Shown here piece after piece: positions 40,618 to 49,515 of a stretch of 62,646 nt of DNA. The number at the start of each line of letters is the position of its first letter. The first letter of the stretch is position 1. The stretch comes from CAZJHX01 sp964545715 (GTDB taxonomy: Bacteria > Myxococcota_A > UBA9042 > GCA-2863065). The stretch spans positions 1 to 62,646 of the forward strand of contig CAZJHX010000056.1 of assembly GCA_964545715.1 (NCBI GenBank), in the 5' to 3' direction. The position numbers and the translations under genes are program-made. The notes beneath the pieces are model-generated. The model was given only the letters and a program-made list of their open reading frames with translations. It did no database searches and was not told the origin of the DNA.

Positions 40618-43600
40618 GTGGCTGCCGACAAGACCGCTCGCCAGCGCCGCATTGAGAAGCGGCGGTTGGAAGAGGCGCACGTCGGCGCGAAGCGCCCCTC
40701 CAGGCAGCGGTCACCGGCCCCACCCCTGCACGGCTCGATATCCCGAAGTGTCGCTGCGCTCGCGCTGAGGGAGGTCGCTGACCGCTTTGCGCGCGAGGTC
40801 GCTGGCGGGGACACGGCGCCCACGGATTGGGCCGGCATGCTCTCGGGGCTGGGGCCCGCTCAGGACAGCGCGGTGGATGAGCGAGCGGCCGATCTGACCT
40901 CGGTGCTGGCCGAGATGGCGCCCCGGCTGGGGTTGGCGCCCGAGCGCGTGCCGCTGGACTTGAGCCCGGAGGCCGTAGCGCGGCTCAGGCACCATGGTGA
41001 ACGGGCGATGGTCCTGCAAGGGCGTGCGTCCTTTGACCTGGAGGCGACGGACTTTCGCAGCATGGCCGGACGCGCGGTCGTCGGGCATGAGCTGGCGCAC
41101 CTGGCGCAGCATCGGGTGGCGGCGCCGTTTGGTTCGCCTGGCGCGGCGGAGTACGAGGCCGGTCAGCTTGGGTCCGCCTTGGCTCGCAGTGCGCCGGTCG
41201 CGGCCCCGGTTCACGCCCTCTCGCCGGCGCACGCCGCGGGGGAGAGGGGCAAGAAGGACCCCGAGGCGGCCGTCATCGCAATGCCGATGCCGGGGCGGAT
41301 CAGCTACACGATTCACGACGGGTTGATCCTGTTTCGGCCGGGCAAGAAGGCCAAGCTGGTGCCCGGCGTCGACCGCGTGTTGCAGTACTGCGCGGCCACC
41401 CTGAAGCAGATGGTGCCGCACAAATACAGCGCTGAGCTCGTGCGCGACTTCGTCAAATACGTCCAGACCCACCGCTCCGAGATGACCCCCGAGCAGCGCG
41501 CGAAACAGGGCGCGATGTTGGAGTTCGGTGCGCCGGGCGCCAAGGAGAAGCCCGAGCGGGTCGGGTTGTTTCCCGGACAGGTCAGCTGGCTGCGCAAGCG
41601 CGGCGCCGAGCCCAAGATGGGCAAGATCCCCAAGCTGCGCTGGGAGCACGGGATCAAGGTGCAGCTCACGCTGGACGGGCTGAAGAGCGGCGCGTTCTGG
41701 TGGGCGTTTCGCGACAAGGAGCTGAACCCGAAGGCTGAGGCGCCGCAGTTCTACTCTCCGGACTGGATGAACCAGGAGATTCTGCGCTTCTACACCTGGT
41801 ACGACAGCGGCCCGTACAAGGCGCTCATGAAGGCGGCGGAGGCGGTCGAAAAGGCAGGCGGATCGAAGAAGGCGCCCAAGCCGTTGAAGATGGCGCACGC
41901 CAAGGCCGTCCGTAAGTTCATCCGCTGCATCACGCTGCCCGCAAGCGTGTTGGACATGGCTCGCGAGAAGTTTGGCGACGACATCGATGTGCGGTGGCTG
42001 TTCAAGCTCAAGAAGGGCGGCAAGAAGATCCCCGCTGATCGCACCCCGCGCCCACACAAGACCGCCAAGCTGCTCAAGTACATTCGCAAGGAGTACAAAA
42101 CCGAGATAATGGCCGGCAAGACGGCCGATCCCGAGCGCATCTTCGAGGAGCTGCTGCGCCTGCGCTACGGCGGCGACGGCAAGCCCGAGGGCGGGGCCGG
42201 CAAGGCAAAGCCCAAGAAGAAGAAGGGCAAGACTGTCAAGCTCAAGGGCTTGTCGATTGTCCTTCCCGCCGGCTTGAACAAGAAGGATCTGGAGGCGGTA
42301 AAGGCCTTCCTCGAGCAGTATCTGGGGAAGCCCAAGGAGGGAGAGAAGCCGAAAGGCAAGGCGGAGACGCGGTACGTCACGCCCGAGATGATCGCGGTGT
42401 GGCGCCAGATCATGGACCACCCGATGCGGTCGCATTTCTTCGATCGGACCAAAGCCAAGGGCGGCAAGGCACCGGACTGGTCCGCAAGTCACTTCGAGGC
42501 GGAGCTGGAGCAGCTCAAGATCCTCGATGCGCACGGCCGGGGCGTGTTCGAGCGTCAGGAGGACGCGGAGGGCTCAAAGAGCCGCTTTGACCGGCCCATC
42601 GAGGGGCGCATTCGCCTGTTGAGCGGGCTGCTGGTGCCGGGAAAAGAGGCCCGGTTTGCGTTCCACATGAGCAGCCCCAACGCCCGCTCGTACTGGATGT
42701 TCTCGCTGGGCAAGGTCACCACGCGGTGGGCCATCTACAAGAAGTCGGGCGACAAGCCGCACCAGAACCCGAAGATCATCAAGAGCGACACGTTTGCGTA
42801 CTTCGATGAGGGGCCGCCCGACGCGTTTGAGATCACCCTCGACGACCCCGGCGAGTACGTCGTCGAGCTGATCGCTAATCACGGCCACTACAAGGCCCGG
42901 CACTTCGTCGAGACGGTCCGCGTACAGAGCGAGCAGGCCTGGATAGGGGAGCAGGAGAAGGAAGCGTACGGGCCGATGATGGGCAAGAAGGGCCCGGGTC
43001 AGGCGCGCAGCCGCTTCTTCTTTATGGGGCGCGAGATCGAGTACGACCCCAGCGACACCGAGCGGCTCAAGCTGCTGGTGCAGTCCACCTCCATCGAAAA
43101 CTGGGTGGTGAGGGAGGGGCAGACCGCGCCGGGCTACAAGCGGCCGCCGCTGAGCAAGCGTCTCAAGGGGCTTCAGCTGCAGGCCCGCGAGCTGGAGAAG
43201 CTGGCCAAACAGAACAAGGGCAGCCGCGAGTACGCCAAGGCGAAGCTGGCCGAGGTCGCTGAAGAGAAGGCGGCCGATTACAACACGCTGATCGACCAGC
43301 TGAAGCGCGACGGGCGGTCCGCGGACAAGCACGTCTTTGAAATGCGCGCGACATACGTGTCGAAGATGCAGGGGCTCAGTCGCGACCTGACTCTGTTCGG
43401 CGTCTGCGAGAAGAAAGACGGCCGCGTCCACGTCACGCTGCACGACACGACCCAGCTTTGGGAGTCCAAGTTCTACACGTTCGAGGGTGAGGACACGACG
43501 TTCTTCAAGGCCTGGCGCAAGGCCGTGGCGGACATCTGCAAGACCTATCCGCCCGGCCTGCTGAGCGCGTACACGGAGGACCCGCTCGCGGACGAGATCC

Positions 43601-45747
43601 CCGTGAAGGGCCAGAAGACCAAGGCCCGCAAGACGTACATGGTCCGCCACAAGACGACCGGGCCGGACCAGGAGTCCAACGAAGAGATGTACATCGGCAT
43701 CGCGGCGGCGCTGCTGATGTTGATCCCGGGTCTGGGGGCCTACGTCTTTGTCGCCTACATCATGTATCGGGCGATGAAGGCCATCGAGAAGCTTCAGGAC
43801 GAAGCGCGCAAGGGGGTGCTGACCGTTGGGTCCGGCAGCATCATCCTGGGAGACCTGCTGCTGGATCTCGTGCCGGCGATCGCGCGAGCCAAGGCGATCA
43901 AGATGGGCGCCAAGCAGACGACGCTGTGGCTGTTGACGGGCCTTGAGGCCATCGGCGACGCGGTGCTGCTCACAGCCGACGGCAAACGCCAGATTGAGAG
44001 CATCCACGCCAAGCTCACCGACGAGTACGCCAAAGTGCGCGCCGAGATCGCGTATCTGCAGGAGAACAACCGCTCATCGACCAAGCTCCCGGGCCTGCGA
44101 CAGCGCCTCAAGAAGATCGAGGCGGCCGCCGGCGGCGCGACCGCGACCGTGGTCGGTCAGATGGCCAAGGGTCGGGCGATCGGCATGCTGCCGCGGACCG
44201 TTGCCGCCGGGCTGCAGCTGAAGGCCGGCAAGACCAAAGCTCAGCTGGAGGCGGAGGACGGCGTCGCGTCGCGGCTCATGGGCGGCGAGGGCGGGCCTCG
44301 AAAGGTGGACGGCCCCGACGGCAAGACGCGGCCCGACGAGCCCGACGGCAAGGCGCGACCCGACGCCGAGGGCAAGGCCAGAGTACGCACAGAGGTTCGG
44401 ACGGACGCCGAGGGGCGGGTGCTGGTCACGGAGGACAACATCCGCGCCTTCGAGAGCCACCCGCACGACAAGGATAAGGGGACGGTCGCCTGGACGCTGT
44501 ACGACGAGGTCTCCGGTGCGCCCTTCTGTGACGTTCATGTGGATGCGAAGGGCGTGGGGCCTGAGATGACCCTCAACCCCCAGAAGCCGACCATGTTCGA
44601 TACGCCGCCGGGCCGCACACCCGCAAAGGCGCCCAAAGGGCTCAAGGCGGAGGGCTTCTCGTGGACCCGGGCTTCGCTGCAAAAGGCGATCGCGCTGTAC
44701 AAGCGGACGTTCGGCAAGGATCCACCCAACCTGCCCGGGCAGGTGGCGTGGAAGAACCTCGAGAACTTCCAGATGGAGTTTGCAAAGATCTCCAAGGCCA
44801 AGCCGAGCCTGTCGGGCGCCGAGGTGGCCAACCTGGCTATCCGGGAGATCTCGTTCGGCAAGCACCGTATCGCGCTTGGCTACGGCGACATCAAGGTGCA
44901 GATCGACCCGAACACAAAATGGGTAGAGGTGCGCATGCCGGACGGGTCCATCGCCCGGGCGCCGGGCTGGATCAACATCGATGCGCGGCCGACCAAAACC
45001 GGGCCCGCGGCCAAGACCGTACCCAAGCCGGACGCCGATCCGAGCAAGAAGGTCCCCGAGGGCGGTGGGGGCAAGACGCCCGCGCCCGACGGCCCGACAA
45101 AGGCCGAGCTGGAGACCAAGGCGGTCGCAAAGATGGAGGCCGCCGGCGTCGATCGTCGGATCGCGGAGGACGCGCTTCGCCTGGCCAGGGACCTTGGGGC
45201 GCACGCCGACGTGCTGCAGATGATCAACAGTGGCCGGCTGACCAACTTGCGGGGGCTTCGCAAGTTCCTCAAAGAGGTCTCCTTCGAGGTCAGGCAGGGC
45301 AACATGGGCAAGCTGACTCAGCTGCGCGAGGCAGCCACCCGCGTGCGAAAAGGGCACACGGTCTCGATCGAGGGACGCAGGAAGGCGCCCGGAGACGCCA
45401 AGAGCGGGCAGGCCGACATCGTGGACCACACGTCCAAGGAGGCGCTGCAGATGAAGGTGGTGACCAGCGCCAGGGTCGACGGGCTGATCAACAACATCAA
45501 CTCCGCGGTCAAGCAGCTGGGCGGCGGCGGTGGCGAGGTGCCGCCCAAGGGTTACAAGCGGATTGCGGACGTTCGGCTGACGACGCCGGGCAACCCGCTT
45601 TCCAAGGCTACGCGCAAACAGCTTCTGGAGGCGCTGAAAGGCAAGATCGACAACATCAAGAACATCGACGGAGACGGTGCCGCGCCGGGCGAGATTCGCG
45701 TCACGAACAGCGTTGGCACCTTCACGTTCGGCGCGGGTGAGCTGTAG
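40618..45747 (+). CDS. Giant DUF4157 effector-like protein with C-terminal nuclease-like tip
   Basis: A 1709-residue protein from a GTG at 40618. Residues about 85-175 form the DUF4157 domain with AVVGHELAHLAQHR; HELAH is at 157-161, a HExxH-type metal site. A long Lys-rich middle (for example KPKKKKGKTVKLKGL) precedes a hydrophobic segment (AAALLMLIPGLGAYVFVAYIMYR, about 1020-1045) resembling pretoxin membrane segments. After Pro/Lys/Asp linkers, the last ~130 residues have ADIVDH (Asp1600) and LQMK (Lys1613), similar to a PD-(D/E)xK core with Gln replacing the middle acid. No signal peptide is seen, as expected for eCIS- or T6-type delivery. The next gene starts 3 nt after the stop. Confidence 0.8.
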   Translation: MAADKTARQRRIEKRRLEEAHVGAKRPSRQRSPAPPLHGSISRSVAALALREVADRFAREVAGGDTAPTDWAGMLSGLGPAQDSAVDERAADLTSVLAEMAPRLGLAPERVPLDLSPEAVARLRHHGERAMVLQGRASFDLEATDFRSMAGRAVVGHELAHLAQHRVAAPFGSPGAAEYEAGQLGSALARSAPVAAPVHALSPAHAAGERGKKDPEAAVIAMPMPGRISYTIHDGLILFRPGKKAKLVPGVDRVLQYCAATLKQMVPHKYSAELVRDFVKYVQTHRSEMTPEQRAKQGAMLEFGAPGAKEKPERVGLFPGQVSWLRKRGAEPKMGKIPKLRWEHGIKVQLTLDGLKSGAFWWAFRDKELNPKAEAPQFYSPDWMNQEILRFYTWYDSGPYKALMKAAEAVEKAGGSKKAPKPLKMAHAKAVRKFIRCITLPASVLDMAREKFGDDIDVRWLFKLKKGGKKIPADRTPRPHKTAKLLKYIRKEYKTEIMAGKTADPERIFEELLRLRYGGDGKPEGGAGKAKPKKKKGKTVKLKGLSIVLPAGLNKKDLEAVKAFLEQYLGKPKEGEKPKGKAETRYVTPEMIAVWRQIMDHPMRSHFFDRTKAKGGKAPDWSASHFEAELEQLKILDAHGRGVFERQEDAEGSKSRFDRPIEGRIRLLSGLLVPGKEARFAFHMSSPNARSYWMFSLGKVTTRWAIYKKSGDKPHQNPKIIKSDTFAYFDEGPPDAFEITLDDPGEYVVELIANHGHYKARHFVETVRVQSEQAWIGEQEKEAYGPMMGKKGPGQARSRFFFMGREIEYDPSDTERLKLLVQSTSIENWVVREGQTAPGYKRPPLSKRLKGLQLQARELEKLAKQNKGSREYAKAKLAEVAEEKAADYNTLIDQLKRDGRSADKHVFEMRATYVSKMQGLSRDLTLFGVCEKKDGRVHVTLHDTTQLWESKFYTFEGEDTTFFKAWRKAVADICKTYPPGLLSAYTEDPLADEIPVKGQKTKARKTYMVRHKTTGPDQESNEEMYIGIAAALLMLIPGLGAYVFVAYIMYRAMKAIEKLQDEARKGVLTVGSGSIILGDLLLDLVPAIARAKAIKMGAKQTTLWLLTGLEAIGDAVLLTADGKRQIESIHAKLTDEYAKVRAEIAYLQENNRSSTKLPGLRQRLKKIEAAAGGATATVVGQMAKGRAIGMLPRTVAAGLQLKAGKTKAQLEAEDGVASRLMGGEGGPRKVDGPDGKTRPDEPDGKARPDAEGKARVRTEVRTDAEGRVLVTEDNIRAFESHPHDKDKGTVAWTLYDEVSGAPFCDVHVDAKGVGPEMTLNPQKPTMFDTPPGRTPAKAPKGLKAEGFSWTRASLQKAIALYKRTFGKDPPNLPGQVAWKNLENFQMEFAKISKAKPSLSGAEVANLAIREISFGKHRIALGYGDIKVQIDPNTKWVEVRMPDGSIARAPGWINIDARPTKTGPAAKTVPKPDADPSKKVPEGGGGKTPAPDGPTKAELETKAVAKMEAAGVDRRIAEDALRLARDLGAHADVLQMINSGRLTNLRGLRKFLKEVSFEVRQGNMGKLTQLREAATRVRKGHTVSIEGRRKAPGDAKSGQADIVDHTSKEALQMKVVTSARVDGLINNINSAVKQLGGGGGEVPPKGYKRIADVRLTTPGNPLSKATRKQLLEALKGKIDNIKNIDGDGAAPGEIRVTNSVGTFTFGAGEL

Positions 45748-45750
45748 CGC

Positions 45751-46491
45751 ATGCGCAACCTGTGGATCGTTACCGATATGCCGCACGCGACCTGGGCCGC
45801 TGATCTCACGTCCGCCGGGGAGACGGCGCGGCGGGAGTTTGTCGAGGCGGTCTTGCGGGCAGGCGCCGAGCAGGCGGTGTTCGAGGTCGTCGACGCGCCG
45901 CTGATCGGTTATCAACGTGAGCGTGACGGCGATCTCGGCGAGTGGCTTCGGGCACGGCCGGTGGATCTGTTTCATTTCACCGGCGCCGCGATGCTGCCGG
46001 GCCATGCGCAGTCGTCCACATCTGTCGCCACGATCAGCTGGTACGACGCGACCGACGCGCTGACAGAGGGGCGGTGCGCCGATCTCGGCGCGCTGCTCAA
46101 GACGCTGGACCCCGTGCCGGACTCGATCCCGGACGGCTTCATGACCCATCGTCCGGCTGTGCGCGTGACCGGGACCGATGCAGTGGTCCGCTTCTCGATC
46201 CACTCCGACATCTGGATGCCCTGGGTGCTTGGCGCGGCGCACCCCGAGTGCGATCTGACCCGGCTCTTCGATAACCGCGAGCTCGCGCGTCGGCACACGC
46301 CTCGACTCAACGCGTTTCTCGCCGCGGTCGCCGACGCGGCTGTCGGCGCTGGTGGGCGCTGGTCATTGGACAAGGAGGAGACGGGCGATCAGACCCTGAA
46401 GTGGGTCGATCAGCGGGGCGTCGACCTCGTGCGCGCGCCGTCCAGCGACGAGATCATGCCGGTCGCGGCGTTGCAGGCCGAGTGGTTCTGA
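45751..46491 (+). CDS. Candidate immunity/accessory protein A
   Basis: A 246-residue soluble protein with no signal peptide (RNLWIVTDMPHATWAADLTSAGETARREFVEAVLRAG). Conserved-looking segments are FHFTGAAMLPGHAQSSTSVATISWYDA, IHSDIWMPWVLGA and LDKEETGDQTLKWVDQRGVDLV. No family is recognised. It begins 3 nt after the stop of the DUF4157 gene and its stop overlaps the next start (TGATG), so all three are probably one transcript. Position directly after the nuclease-like tip makes an immunity role likely but unproven. Confidence 0.62.
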   Translation: MRNLWIVTDMPHATWAADLTSAGETARREFVEAVLRAGAEQAVFEVVDAPLIGYQRERDGDLGEWLRARPVDLFHFTGAAMLPGHAQSSTSVATISWYDATDALTEGRCADLGALLKTLDPVPDSIPDGFMTHRPAVRVTGTDAVVRFSIHSDIWMPWVLGAAHPECDLTRLFDNRELARRHTPRLNAFLAAVADAAVGAGGRWSLDKEETGDQTLKWVDQRGVDLVRAPSSDEIMPVAALQAEWF

Positions 46492-47231
46492 TGGATCTCG
46501 ACCCCACGCGGCGTCGGACCATCCGCGATGTCCGCGACATCCCGCCGGATATCCTCGTGCAGGCTCGCCAGCTGAACGATCCGGAGGCCGCCGAGGAGCT
46601 GTTGCTCTACTACACGCACGCCAGCGCTGCGTTGAAGATGGCGCAGTTTGTGCTGAGAGCGTTCGTGCACGGCGAAGACCCCGAAGCGTTGCTTGGCGCG
46701 GGCTGGAGCGCTCCCTGCACCGGTCTCGTCGTGCCCGACTGGTCACTGGACGAGAAGATGACGCGGCCGTGCGCGGAGCTGCTGGCCCCGTTTGGGGGCG
46801 TGGTCCCCCAGCGGCGATATCGTGCCAGCCGACAGTCGTGGGACCTTGGCCTCTCCGACTTCTCCGGCCTGCCCGCGCTCCAGCGAGACGATCTGGTCTT
46901 TCGCTGGGCCGACGGCGTGTACGAGCTGTCGCACCCTCACGCGCGCGTCTACACGCCGATCGAACCCGAGCGATTGGAGCCGATCGGCGACGTCGATGTG
47001 GCCGTGCGTCGCTGGATCGCCGCCGGGCTGGCCCGCCGACTCCTCGAGGTCGGATGGATGGCGGGCGGCACGTGCGACAAGATGCTCGCCGACAGCGGTT
47101 TCAGCCCGCAGGCGTGCAGCGCGGACGCGACCATCGCGGCGCGTGCCCTGTTCAGAGAGCTGACCGAGCTTCCACTCGACGAGATCTGCGTGCCGGGATT
47201 CCTGGGCCCCGACGACTGGTACGAGAGCTAA
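46491..47231 (+). CDS. Candidate immunity/accessory protein B
   Basis: A 246-residue soluble protein starting at the ATG that shares a base with the preceding stop. It opens with MDLDPTRRRTIRDVRDIPPDIL, a helical region (DPEAAEELLLYYTHASAALKMAQFVLRAF), and ends with RALFRELTELPLDEICVPGFLGPDDWYES. Same length as the previous protein, but no clear sequence similarity by eye. No family recognised. The 169-bp inverted repeat starts 2 nt after its stop. Confidence 0.6.
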   Translation: MDLDPTRRRTIRDVRDIPPDILVQARQLNDPEAAEELLLYYTHASAALKMAQFVLRAFVHGEDPEALLGAGWSAPCTGLVVPDWSLDEKMTRPCAELLAPFGGVVPQRRYRASRQSWDLGLSDFSGLPALQRDDLVFRWADGVYELSHPHARVYTPIEPERLEPIGDVDVAVRRWIAAGLARRLLEVGWMAGGTCDKMLADSGFSPQACSADATIAARALFRELTELPLDEICVPGFLGPDDWYES

Positions 47232-47232
47232 A

Positions 47233-47401
47233 CCCCAACGTTGCATAGTTGGCATGCGCCATGGGCCCAGAACGCGGCACTGCGGCGCCGTCGGGCTCCT
47301 TCTAAGGGCACCACCCTGAGTGCGTCGCCCGATACCCTTCGGCGGCGCCGCAGCACCACGTTCTGGCCCCCTGGCACGATGCCAACTACGAAACGTTGGG
47401 G
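47233..47401. repeat. 169-bp imperfect inverted repeat between convergent genes
   Basis: The left arm begins CCCCAACGTTGCATAGTTGG and the right arm, read in reverse complement, begins CCCCAACGTTTCGTAGTTGG. The match continues for about 60 bp (GGCAT, CCAGAACG, CTGCGGCGCCG) with scattered substitutions; inner arms AAGGG/CCCTT pair toward the centre at about 47317. The right arm contains the final codons and stop of the AAA+ gene. It could be a bidirectional terminator or a degenerate mobile palindromic element; no target duplication is evident. Confidence 0.7.
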
Positions 47402-49515
47402 TAAACTTTCGCTCGGACGATCTTTCCCTGCGCCTGACACTCGGCGATCGCCGCGGCGTTGAGGTGCTTGTGGCGGATGACGTCACCGTCGTCGCAGGCT
47501 CGGTAGGTGGCGCGCAGGATGGCGTTTTTGATGTGGCCGCCCGCGAGTTCGAACTTCTTGCCGAGGCGGGCGTAATCCACGTCGTCGTCCAGGGGCGCCT
47601 CGGGCGGCGTGAGGATCTTCCAGATGTTGGCGCGCTCGGCGGCCTCCGGCATGGGAAACGTCACCCGAAACTGGATGCGGCGTTGCAGCGCGTCGTCCAG
47701 GTTGCCGTACAGGTTGGTCGTCAGCACCGTGATCCCGTTGTAGCGCTCGATCTCCTGCAGCAGCAGGTTGACCTCCATGTTGGCGTACCGATCGTTGGCG
47801 CCCTGTGCGCCGGCCGAGCGCCGTCCAAAGAGCGAGTCGGCCTCGTCGAAGAGCAGCATGGCCCGCGCCGCACGCGCCCGCTTGAAGATCTCCGCGATGT
47901 TCCGCTCCGTCTCGCCGACCCACTTGCTGACCACGTTGGGGATGTGAACGCGGTAGAGCGGGATCTTCAGCTCGTCGGCGAGGATCTCCGCGGTGAACGT
48001 CTTGCCCGTGCCCGGCGGGCCGTCGAACAGGACACACAGCCCGCGACCTGTCGGCAGCCGCTTGCCGAAGCCCCAGTTGTTCAGCACGTGCTCGCGATGG
48101 CGGCACGCGGCGAGCACCTCTCTGAGCTGCGCCATCTCGCGCTCGGGCAAAACGAGGCGATCGAGCCCGATGCCGGCGGAAGATTTGACCGCCAGATCGT
48201 CGAAGCGGGCGCCGAGCTGGGTATCCGCCGCGTCGGTGAGGTGACCCATCGACAGCTGGTCGGCGCCGTCGGCGGCCGCCCGGGACAGCGCGATCCGCAC
48301 CGTATTGCGGATTCGGCCGCCGGTGAACTCGTAGGTGGCGGCCAGCGTCCGGATGTCGATGTCGGAGCTCAACGGCGCCCGAGCCGGCAGATGCACCTCC
48401 CAGATCAGCTCCCGCTCCAGCGGGTTGGGCGGCTCGAAGTCCAGCCGGTACAGGATCCGGCGCGCCATCGCGAAGTCGATCGCGGACGCGTTGTTCGTGG
48501 TCATGACCAGCAAGCCATCGTTGTCGTCCAGCGCGCTGAGCAGCGCCAAAAAGCGCGCGTCTCGATCACGCAAAAGGCTCTCGCAGTCGTCCATCAGCAC
48601 CAGGGCCTCGGACAGCTGGCCGATGCGGAAGATCTCGGTGAGAACGTTCTCCAGGCCCTCCGTCGCGCCCATCAGCCGAGACGCGTTCACGCGAAGGACC
48701 CGCCGCCCCAGCCGCTGCGCGATCCCGTGGGCAAAAGCGGTCTTTCCGGTGCCGGGGGGCCCCGCGAACAGAATCACCAGGCCCTTCCCGGACGAAAAGA
48801 CGTCGTCGTAACCCCATTTGGCCATCCGCGGCTCCAGCGGCTTGTCGCCGGAGACCAGGCTCCAGATCAGCTGCTTCTGGTCAGCGTCGATCACGACGTT
48901 GTCCCACTTGTGCAGCGGCTGCATCAGCTCACAGAAGTGCGCCATGGGCCCGGAGACGAGCGGTCGCCCCAGCAGGTAGTTGGCGAGGCTGTCGGTTGGG
49001 CGTACCTCCACTTCTCGCGGGCTCAGCTCGGTGCCGATCGGGATCAGCTGGACCAGCGCGTTGCGCACGAGCTTGCCGTTTGGCTCGAGCAGCTCGCGTC
49101 CGTCGAATCGGTCTTCAGGTGAGTGGAACAGCAAGCCCACAATCAGGTCGGCGTCGATGCCTCGAAACGCGTAGACATCGGCCGTCCTGTCGAGGCGATC
49201 CAGAAACTCCGGGTCGATCTGAGGCGCCAGCGCGACCATCAGCGCGTCGACCTCCCGCGCCGCCAGGTCGAGCCGCTGCGCGAGGAGCACCAGAGGCATC
49301 CACGCCCCGGCCTCGTGCTGCGCCTGCGCCTGGTGCCACCACGCCTCGCGCCGGGCGGTCCACTCCGCCGTCTCGGACGCGAGCACCTCTTCGTCGACCC
49401 AGGCCCGCCGCCGGCTGCGAAGCTCGGCGAGCGCGTCCACCAGCTCGAGCCCCGAAAGGAGCATCGCGCGGTTCTCGGTTCCCTCTTTGTTCCCGTCAGT
49501 CGTCACGTTGGTCAC
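47386..49515 (-). CDS. Double-AAA+ ATPase, eCIS-associated type
   Basis: A 709-residue protein. The N-terminal ~210 residues are a helical/winged-helix-like domain. The first AAA+ module has Walker A FAGPPGTGKTAFAHG (about 250-257) and a divergent Walker B LVLMDDCESLL; the second has FDGPPGTGKTFTAEI (about 498) and a standard MLLFDEADSLFG with the sensor region TVLTTNLYGNLDDALQRRIQF. The layout resembles ATPases encoded beside extracellular contractile injection systems (Afp15/Pvc15-like). The GTG start at 49515 overlaps the stop of the giant gene (GTGA); an ATG at 49464 is an alternative. No tail, sheath or baseplate gene is in the window. Confidence 0.88.
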   Translation of the reverse strand: MTNVTTDGNKEGTENRAMLLSGLELVDALAELRSRRRAWVDEEVLASETAEWTARREAWWHQAQAQHEAGAWMPLVLLAQRLDLAAREVDALMVALAPQIDPEFLDRLDRTADVYAFRGIDADLIVGLLFHSPEDRFDGRELLEPNGKLVRNALVQLIPIGTELSPREVEVRPTDSLANYLLGRPLVSGPMAHFCELMQPLHKWDNVVIDADQKQLIWSLVSGDKPLEPRMAKWGYDDVFSSGKGLVILFAGPPGTGKTAFAHGIAQRLGRRVLRVNASRLMGATEGLENVLTEIFRIGQLSEALVLMDDCESLLRDRDARFLALLSALDDNDGLLVMTTNNASAIDFAMARRILYRLDFEPPNPLERELIWEVHLPARAPLSSDIDIRTLAATYEFTGGRIRNTVRIALSRAAADGADQLSMGHLTDAADTQLGARFDDLAVKSSAGIGLDRLVLPEREMAQLREVLAACRHREHVLNNWGFGKRLPTGRGLCVLFDGPPGTGKTFTAEILADELKIPLYRVHIPNVVSKWVGETERNIAEIFKRARAARAMLLFDEADSLFGRRSAGAQGANDRYANMEVNLLLQEIERYNGITVLTTNLYGNLDDALQRRIQFRVTFPMPEAAERANIWKILTPPEAPLDDDVDYARLGKKFELAGGHIKNAILRATYRACDDGDVIRHKHLNAAAIAECQAQGKIVRAKVYPNVS

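Noticed and set aside
38565..40838. 757-codon minus-strand frame across nrtR, SPFH and NADK-like genes
   Set aside because: It spans three genes with well-defined motifs on the other strand.
47241..47462. Small reading frames inside the 169-bp inverted repeat
   Set aside because: They have no ribosome binding site, lie in a palindrome and encode Arg-rich low-complexity peptides.
40618..49515. A complete extracellular contractile injection system
   Set aside because: Only an effector-like protein and an ATPase are here; no sheath, tube, spike or baseplate gene.
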